This document shows, one piece after another, positions 58,869 to 64,000 of a DNA stretch of 64,000 nt (position 1 is its first letter; every line of letters starts with the position of its first letter). Source of the stretch: Entamoeba invadens IP1 (taxonomy: Eukaryota > Evosea > Mastigamoebida > Endamoebidae). The stretch covers positions 735,479 through 799,478 of the forward strand of contig NW_004443648.1 of the NCBI RefSeq assembly GCF_000330505.1. The letters run 5' to 3'. The notes beneath the pieces are model-generated. The model was given only the letters and a program-made list of their open reading frames with translations, was not told where the DNA came from and did no database searches. The position numbers and the translations under genes are program-made.

Positions 58869-60368
58869 TTAGACATAACAGGCTTTTGGTTTATTATATC
58901 CTTTATACTCCAGACACACATCTCTAATCCAATCTTCCAAGTACATAGCTTTGCATTCGTTTGTATCGTACAAACAATACAATTCCTCGTTGATATAAAT
59001 AGTAGGTGACCAATGCGAAGCGAGTCTTTCCACATCTTGCAGTCCTTCTTTCATCAGTTTTTGTCCCACCTCTCCCATCATACAATCTGATATAGGTATT
59101 GGGTCTATTCCAAGTTTCTGCGTACAGTCATACAAGTTCGATGGAATTAAATATAACACACGACTCATACATTGATAGAGGTTGAGTGCTACTGTCGAAT
59201 TATACACTTCATTGGAACATGAAAACAAGAAGTCCCCATCCACCTCCGTATCTCCATGCATCGAAGAGTATCCAGTCACTTTCTCTGGTGTTGGTGTTAC
59301 TATCCACCCAAAGGTATAGTCCACTATATCCTCCAATTCCCGATTGAGTGGTGCAATAGCATTGTTGATCGCATTTGTGAAATCCCCACATTTTGACATT
59401 CCATGAAGAGTTATACGTACTCTTTCTGGGCAGTCGGAGATGACCTTCAACTTATTTACAGCAAGAATCGGACATTCAATTGAAGTGTTGGTGACGTCTA
59501 ACTCGGTGAGACTCGACCCAAACAGACTTGGTATTTTGCCAGTGATTTGCGTGTTTTTCATGTCTATTTTCTTGAGGTGTTTTGCTTTGTCAAGACCGAC
59601 TAAATGGCCAGAGAGATGAGTATATGAAATGTCGACTTTTTCTAAGGACTTTCCTAGAAAGAGGGAATGTGGAATTGGACCAGAAAGATTACTCTTACTC
59701 AAATTGATATCAACAAGTCTTGGAAGAGTACCTAGTGAGTTTGGTATTGTTCCGACTATTGTGTTCTCACTGAAGTCACAAGACTCCAAATTGACTAAAG
59801 CGGCCATTGGCGGTATTTCAGAAGTGATTTTGTTGTGTTTCATATTCAACGATATGAGGTTGGATAACTTGTTTAATGCACGTGGAATAGTTCGAATACT
59901 ATTGTACGAGAGATCTAAAGTCTCAAGGAATACATTGTTTTTGAGAAAGTAAAATACATCGTCAAAGGCATTGTTGGCGGCTTTAAAATGCTTTAAAGAG
60001 GTTCCAAGTACATTTGCAAATCCTTTAAATAAGTTGTTTGAGATGATAAGAGTGTCAAGTCTTTGAAGTCCATTGAAAGAAGTTAAGAGCCCAGTTATTT
60101 GGTTGTTTGATACATCGATTTTCTTCACATGTTGTAATACAAAAAGAGGAGGAACTTCACCTTTTAAATTGTTTGAAGAAAGATTCAAAGATAAAACTTT
60201 TCCATCTTCACACTCAACACCGTACCATTCACAAACACTTCTCTCGCTTTTCCAGTTGGTGCGTATCACCCAATTTTCACCATTCAAAATGTCAAAGAAA
60301 GTTGTCAACAACTCTTTCTCTTGTTGTTGAGAAAAGACTAATGTGAACAAAATTATTGCCAAAAACAT
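58869..60368 (-). CDS. secreted LRR protein fused to a GILT-like thiol reductase domain
   Basis: 499 residues. Signal peptide (MFLAIILFTLVFSQQ), then an LRRNT_2-type cap with TNWKSERSVCEWYGVECEDG (about 37-56), as in plant extracellular LRR proteins, and about ten LRRs with plant-type consensus (LNLSSNNLKGEVPP, SNLSGPIPHSL). From about 316 the sequence turns into a GILT domain: VRITLHGMSKCGDF, then a Cys-containing linker, YNSTVALNLYQC, ISDCMMGEVGQKLMKEG, SPTIYINEEL and a last VCLEYKGYNKPKACYV. GILT reduces disulfides in lysosomes using CxxC; here it is C327-G-D-F, so only one active-site Cys remains. An LRR-GILT fusion is not something I know of. Frame is clean; start is the first ATG. Confidence 0.75.
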   Translation of the reverse strand: MFLAIILFTLVFSQQQEKELLTTFFDILNGENWVIRTNWKSERSVCEWYGVECEDGKVLSLNLSSNNLKGEVPPLFVLQHVKKIDVSNNQITGLLTSFNGLQRLDTLIISNNLFKGFANVLGTSLKHFKAANNAFDDVFYFLKNNVFLETLDLSYNSIRTIPRALNKLSNLISLNMKHNKITSEIPPMAALVNLESCDFSENTIVGTIPNSLGTLPRLVDINLSKSNLSGPIPHSLFLGKSLEKVDISYTHLSGHLVGLDKAKHLKKIDMKNTQITGKIPSLFGSSLTELDVTNTSIECPILAVNKLKVISDCPERVRITLHGMSKCGDFTNAINNAIAPLNRELEDIVDYTFGWIVTPTPEKVTGYSSMHGDTEVDGDFLFSCSNEVYNSTVALNLYQCMSRVLYLIPSNLYDCTQKLGIDPIPISDCMMGEVGQKLMKEGLQDVERLASHWSPTIYINEELYCLYDTNECKAMYLEDWIRDVCLEYKGYNKPKACYV

Positions 60369-60609
60369 ACACTCTTTGTTTTTAAAGATTTGTTGGTCTG
60401 TTGTATGAATTCTAAGTTGCTATGAGAAACAGTTTAAAATACAATTTGTTGTACAACAATTTATATTTAAATAATTTTTCGAACTATATTGTATAGGAGT
60501 TAGAATAGATGTCTTGTTTAATAATGGTAATAAAATAAAAAACTATAAATTAAGTTAATAAATCAATATTAAAATTCCTTTGCTTGTTGAGTCGATAAAT
60601 AATAAAAAT
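60369..60609. other. AT-rich spacer
   Basis: About 240 bases upstream of the LRR-GILT start. Nothing seen. Confidence 0.4.
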
Positions 60610-61704
60610 TTATTTACTTGACGCTAGAGTGCTGCAGAGATCCTTTGTGAACAAATTAGGGATGTACTTTTGTACAACAATCGGGGAAATCACTGTAGCG
60701 AAAAATGCGATCAACATTCCACTGATGTAATACGTGAAAAATTGCACTGTATAAATTCTGCTTGTCATGTTCATGTTATCGTCAAACTCAAGCGGGTCTA
60801 AATGACAGTAAGCTCTGAATTTGTTTGAAAACTTCCCGTACTTGTCAAGGAATGTAGTTTGTTTCGAAAGGAACCACCGAAGAAGTAAGAACACAATCCC
60901 ACAAACCGAAGTGACTAAACCGCCTGTTGCAAACGCTTTACACAACTCGAAGGGATGTTTGATCGAGCACGAGTACGGTGGCGTGTCTTCGACATCAGTG
61001 TGGTAATCGGCGACGTCCAAAATGAAGCAGAGAAGACAATATCCCAACCCAACCGTAGATCTCCAGTAACATGGAGTGTATCGCGAGAAACACAACGGAT
61101 GTAATGTCAGCAACACGTAGTGAACGACAAATAATATCACAACAAATGTGAAAGTACGTGGAAGGTCTGGGAAGAGTTTGTAAAATCCAAACGAGAAAAT
61201 CCCTAACATTGCTCCTACAACGACGTCAGCTGGTGTATGAACCCCTGTGTACACTCTGCTTACAGCAACGACAAGAGCGTAGCACAACAAAAATATGACC
61301 CCAACCCAATTTGGGTTGAGCACGTCGATTAAAAAGAGGGCATTCGCCACTGCATTCATTGTGTGGTTCGAGGGCATTCCAAAATCAATTTCTTTCTTTG
61401 GTTGCCACACACCGGCAGGCCTCGGACACGCGAATAAGTTCTTAATGAAATTGCCAATATATGTTGAGACAGCAATAAGTTTGAGTAATTCATTGGAGTT
61501 GTGGTGAGCGTCCGGTGATGGGTGGATCCACCATGCGGTCGGGACAAAGGTGATATATACCCCAACACCCGCAAGGTGTGTCATCATTAAGAAAAAAATG
61601 TCGAGGGACTTCATCCGACGGCTTTGAACCTTGTTGACAGCAGGCATTGACTTCGTCACCGTCTTGTATAAAACGTTGCGTAGACCAGTAAGTATCACTA
61701 ACAT
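60610..61704 (-). CDS. PAP2-family phosphatase, sphingosine-1-phosphate phosphatase-like
   Basis: 364 residues with about eight spans. All three PAP2 motifs are present: C1 KNLFACPRP, C2 PSNHTMN (PSGH in most members, Asn here) and C3 SRVYTGVHTPADVVVG with His and Asp. The set and the gap of about 45 residues between C2 and C3 match ER sphingosine-1-phosphate/dihydrosphingosine-phosphate phosphatases (SGPP, yeast Lcb3), which remove phosphate from long-chain base phosphates. Loss of Gly in C2 is a known variation in that branch. Start ATG at 61704. It stands upstream and divergent of SMC6. Confidence 0.85.
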   Translation of the reverse strand: MLVILTGLRNVLYKTVTKSMPAVNKVQSRRMKSLDIFFLMMTHLAGVGVYITFVPTAWWIHPSPDAHHNSNELLKLIAVSTYIGNFIKNLFACPRPAGVWQPKKEIDFGMPSNHTMNAVANALFLIDVLNPNWVGVIFLLCYALVVAVSRVYTGVHTPADVVVGAMLGIFSFGFYKLFPDLPRTFTFVVILFVVHYVLLTLHPLCFSRYTPCYWRSTVGLGYCLLCFILDVADYHTDVEDTPPYSCSIKHPFELCKAFATGGLVTSVCGIVFLLLRWFLSKQTTFLDKYGKFSNKFRAYCHLDPLEFDDNMNMTSRIYTVQFFTYYISGMLIAFFATVISPIVVQKYIPNLFTKDLCSTLASSK

Positions 61705-62331
61705 CCAAAAATTGGGCTTTTAAAGTTCGGCGTTCTGACAAGTGTAAGATAGAGATTGTGATGCATCTCTGACAGCGTTTTTGCTTCTTCCTCTGTTTTG
61801 AAGTTTCTTGAGACTAGTTAATGTTATAATTTGTTTTACTATTTGTATATAGTATAGCAATAATTAGACAAATTTAAGTGTTGGGTCGATTTACAACAAA
61901 CGTTTTTTAAAAAAATGGTTTTTTTGTTTATGTTATTAAACTAAAATTTCGGGAATTGTTGTATTTTTAATTCAACAAAGCACTATTTTAATTTTAATAA
62001 GTTGGTTTAACAATTATAAAGTCAATTATTTCAATTTAATAGTATTTTAATGTCACATTTAATTAAATTTAATCTTGTTTTAAATAAAAAAACATTTTTA
62101 ATTTAAAAAAATGTTTATGTTAATAAAAATCTTTAGTATAAATTAGATATTTTTTACAATAATCATAACATTAAAAAATGAAAATAATTTTTTTTAATTT
62201 TTGAAATGTTATTTTAAAAAAATAAAAAAAAATCAAAATAACAAAAAATAGAAAATAAATATTATTGAGTTATTTAAAAAAATAAAAAACAAAAAAATAA
62301 AAAAATTCTTTCAATCACAAAATCCGACAAC
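61705..62331. other. AT-rich divergent promoter region
   Basis: About 630 bases between divergent genes. A-rich before the SMC6 start. TTATTTAAAA near 62273 could serve as a TATA-like box, not certain. Confidence 0.4.
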
Positions 62332-64000
62332 ATGTCAAAAGGAGTTTGTGGAACGATCAAGCGTATAGAGTTGGAAAATTTCATGTGTCATCGCCATCTT
62401 CTTCTTGACTTGTCACCACAAGTGAATTTCATTGTTGGAGAAAACGGTTCCGGTAAATCGGCGATATTAGTTGCTCTCGCAATTTGTTTTGGTGCGAAGG
62501 CGCAGTTCACGTCTCGTGGGAAGCGAGCTGCGGATGTTATTAAAACGGGTGAGACGTACTGTAAGGTGATTGTTCACCTCAACAACATAGGTGATGGGAG
62601 TTTAGACCGTGAGAAGTACGGCGACACCATTTCTTTTGAACGGAAGATAACAAAGGAAGGGAGTGGGTCATATAAAGTGGTAGGTTTAATAGATGGCGAG
62701 AAGCCTCGTCTAGTTGGGAACAAAGCGAGTGATGTCAATGAAGTATTGGATCATTTCAACATTCCATTTGATAACCCCTGTATTTTACTCATGCAAGAAA
62801 CATCAAAAACATTTTTGACTGCGACGAAAGCAACAGACAAATACAAATTCTTCTTACAAGCAACACAACTTGAAAGCGTCATCGACAATTATAAATTGGC
62901 GGAGGAATTGTGCGCGAAAGCACAGAAACAAATCGATACAAAAAAAGAGGGAATACCCGCGATGGAAATGCAAGTCGATGCGTTAAAAATGAAGTTGGAA
63001 GCTGCAAAGAGTATTAAAGAGTTGAAGAATATTGTCAAAAATTTGGAGGCGGAGGCCGCGTGGGCAAATGTTCGAGACCAATGTCTTGCTGTAAAAAGTA
63101 CAGAACAACACTGTGTCATACTCAAGACAAAGATCAACGAATTCAGTCAAGATGTCATAGAAAATAAAATACAACAGGCTTTACAACAAATACAAAATTA
63201 CAATAAACAAGTTGGAACTGTTGTTAACGAACTCAAACAACTTGAGGAAGTGAAAAATGATGCAAGTACAAGTGTTGTGGAAGCAAGAAAGAAATTGCAA
63301 AACTTACTTTTAGAAATTGAAGATAAGAAAAACAGTCTTGAAACGACAAAGAAGAGGGTACAACTGTTGAAAGATGGTTTGGAAGAAGCAAAGTCGCACG
63401 ACGAGAAAGATATGGAAAACGCAATTCAAGACAAAAACAATAAGATCCGACTTGCTGAAATAGAAATTGAGAAGTGTAAGAAGAGCGAGGAGAGCACAAG
63501 AGAGGAACTTAAACCCCTTGAAGTCGAGATGCAAGAGAAAGCAAGAAGGTATGGCGGCGTCGACGACGATTACAAGAAATTGAAAAACAGAATTGTCGAC
63601 GAAGAAAAGAATCTGCAAAACTTGAAGAACCAAAAACGGGATGTGATGGCTATTTATCATCAAAACATGCCACTTTTGTTAAAGGAAATCGCGCAAACAA
63701 CTTTTGAGTACGAGGTGGTTGGGCCGATTGGTGAGCAGATTACGTTAAAAGACACCAAATGGAACCATGCAGTTGAGAATTGTGTGAAGAGAGCAACGTT
63801 GGCGTCATTTATTGTGAGGTCTGAAAATGACAAAAGGAAATTGAGAGAGTTGGGGCAAAAGACGCGGTTTGATGTGCAAGTTTTTGTGTACAACATCAAG
63901 TACGGCAATAACAGATACCAAACAAACAAACAAAAGTACCAAAGTTTACTTGACGTTATCGATATAAGGTCAACCGTTGCGTTCAACGTGTTGGTTGATC
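62332..64000 (+). CDS. SMC6: SMC6, N-terminal half (3' end outside window)
   Basis: The frame from ATG 62332 stays open to the end of the window (556 codons), so the 3' part is missing. It starts with the SMC6-type Walker A half: IKRIELENFMCHRHL, GENGSGKSAI, FTSRGKRAADVIKTG, and the SMC6-specific ILLMQETSKTFLTATKATDK stretch. A coiled-coil arm of about 300 residues follows from about 190, with the start of the hinge at the end (FNVLVD). With SMC5 and the Nse subunits it forms the SMC5/6 complex for recombination repair and replication. No stop or frameshift. The hinge reached at the window edge matches the usual arm length. Confidence 0.95.
   Translation, partial: MSKGVCGTIKRIELENFMCHRHLLLDLSPQVNFIVGENGSGKSAILVALAICFGAKAQFTSRGKRAADVIKTGETYCKVIVHLNNIGDGSLDREKYGDTISFERKITKEGSGSYKVVGLIDGEKPRLVGNKASDVNEVLDHFNIPFDNPCILLMQETSKTFLTATKATDKYKFFLQATQLESVIDNYKLAEELCAKAQKQIDTKKEGIPAMEMQVDALKMKLEAAKSIKELKNIVKNLEAEAAWANVRDQCLAVKSTEQHCVILKTKINEFSQDVIENKIQQALQQIQNYNKQVGTVVNELKQLEEVKNDASTSVVEARKKLQNLLLEIEDKKNSLETTKKRVQLLKDGLEEAKSHDEKDMENAIQDKNNKIRLAEIEIEKCKKSEESTREELKPLEVEMQEKARRYGGVDDDYKKLKNRIVDEEKNLQNLKNQKRDVMAIYHQNMPLLLKEIAQTTFEYEVVGPIGEQITLKDTKWNHAVENCVKRATLASFIVRSENDKRKLRELGQKTRFDVQVFVYNIKYGNNRYQTNKQKYQSLLDVIDIRSTVAFNVLVD

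Noticed and set aside
1..64000. CRISPR arrays, bacterial operons or ribosome-binding sites
   Set aside because: No regularly spaced repeats; introns, eukaryotic gene families and short promoters show this is nuclear DNA of a protist.

Overview
The window is AT-rich, compact protist DNA that I assign to Entamoeba, most likely a DNA-transposon-rich species such as E. invadens (E. moshkovskii is the main alternative). The signs are short introns that begin GTTTGT and mostly end TAG, an Entamoeba TATA-like box (GTATTTAAAC), a BspA-like leucine-rich-repeat protein, a papain-type cysteine proteinase with the CGSCYTFG active site, and short AT-rich spacers between mostly intronless genes. Species assignment is inference. 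Two 100-base N gaps (7844-7943 and 54982-55081) mark scaffold joins.

Layout. 1-5456: 3' part of a VPS13 lipid-transfer protein. 5.8-10.4 kb: an ankyrin/patatin-like protein facing an MMPL/RND permease. 11.4-16 kb: an unrecognised acidic nuclear-type protein, a divergent RBM5/10-like splicing factor, and a spliced PACS-like sorting adaptor. 16-21 kb: a transposon-rich block with a dispersed repeat, a MITE-like element and a 2.5-kb pogo-type DNA transposon whose transposase is broken by one base. 21-24 kb: RasGAP, a spliced Asterix/PAT10-like ER protein and a secreted coiled-coil protein. 24.5 kb: two convergent tRNA genes (Gly-UCC, Ser-CGA). 25.9-35 kb: PQ-loop protein, multispan membrane protein with a dead hydrolase-like domain, ARM-repeat protein, spliced G-protein beta subunit, BspA-like LRR protein. 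35.1-37.7 kb: a second, intact copy of the transposon. 38-46 kb: small membrane protein, four-exon RhoGAP, START protein, SelM/Sep15-like redox protein, GNA1, two-RRM protein, auxilin and a four-span membrane protein. 46.5-56 kb: SCYL pseudokinase, NT-C2/DIL-like protein, NatB auxiliary subunit, two secreted proteins, cysteine proteinase. 56-64 kb: a second MITE-like element next to an AAT microsatellite, a His/Pro-rich secreted protein, a secreted LRR-GILT fusion, a lipid phosphatase, and the 5' part of SMC6.

There is no operon logic, but membrane traffic and lipid handling recur: VPS13, PACS, auxilin, SCYL, START, the S1P-phosphatase-like enzyme and Asterix. Signalling is represented by RasGAP, RhoGAP and G-beta, and secreted or lysosomal functions by the proteinase, LRR-GILT, the SelM-like protein and the His-rich protein. 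GNA1 supplies UDP-GlcNAc precursors, which in this genus feed the chitin cyst wall.

The most unusual observations are the LRR-GILT fusion with a one-cysteine active site, the SelM-like protein that also has a one-cysteine motif, the two nearly identical transposon copies that point to recent mobility, and several spliced genes whose first or last exons are too short to stand out as ORFs (PACS, Asterix, G-beta, RhoGAP).
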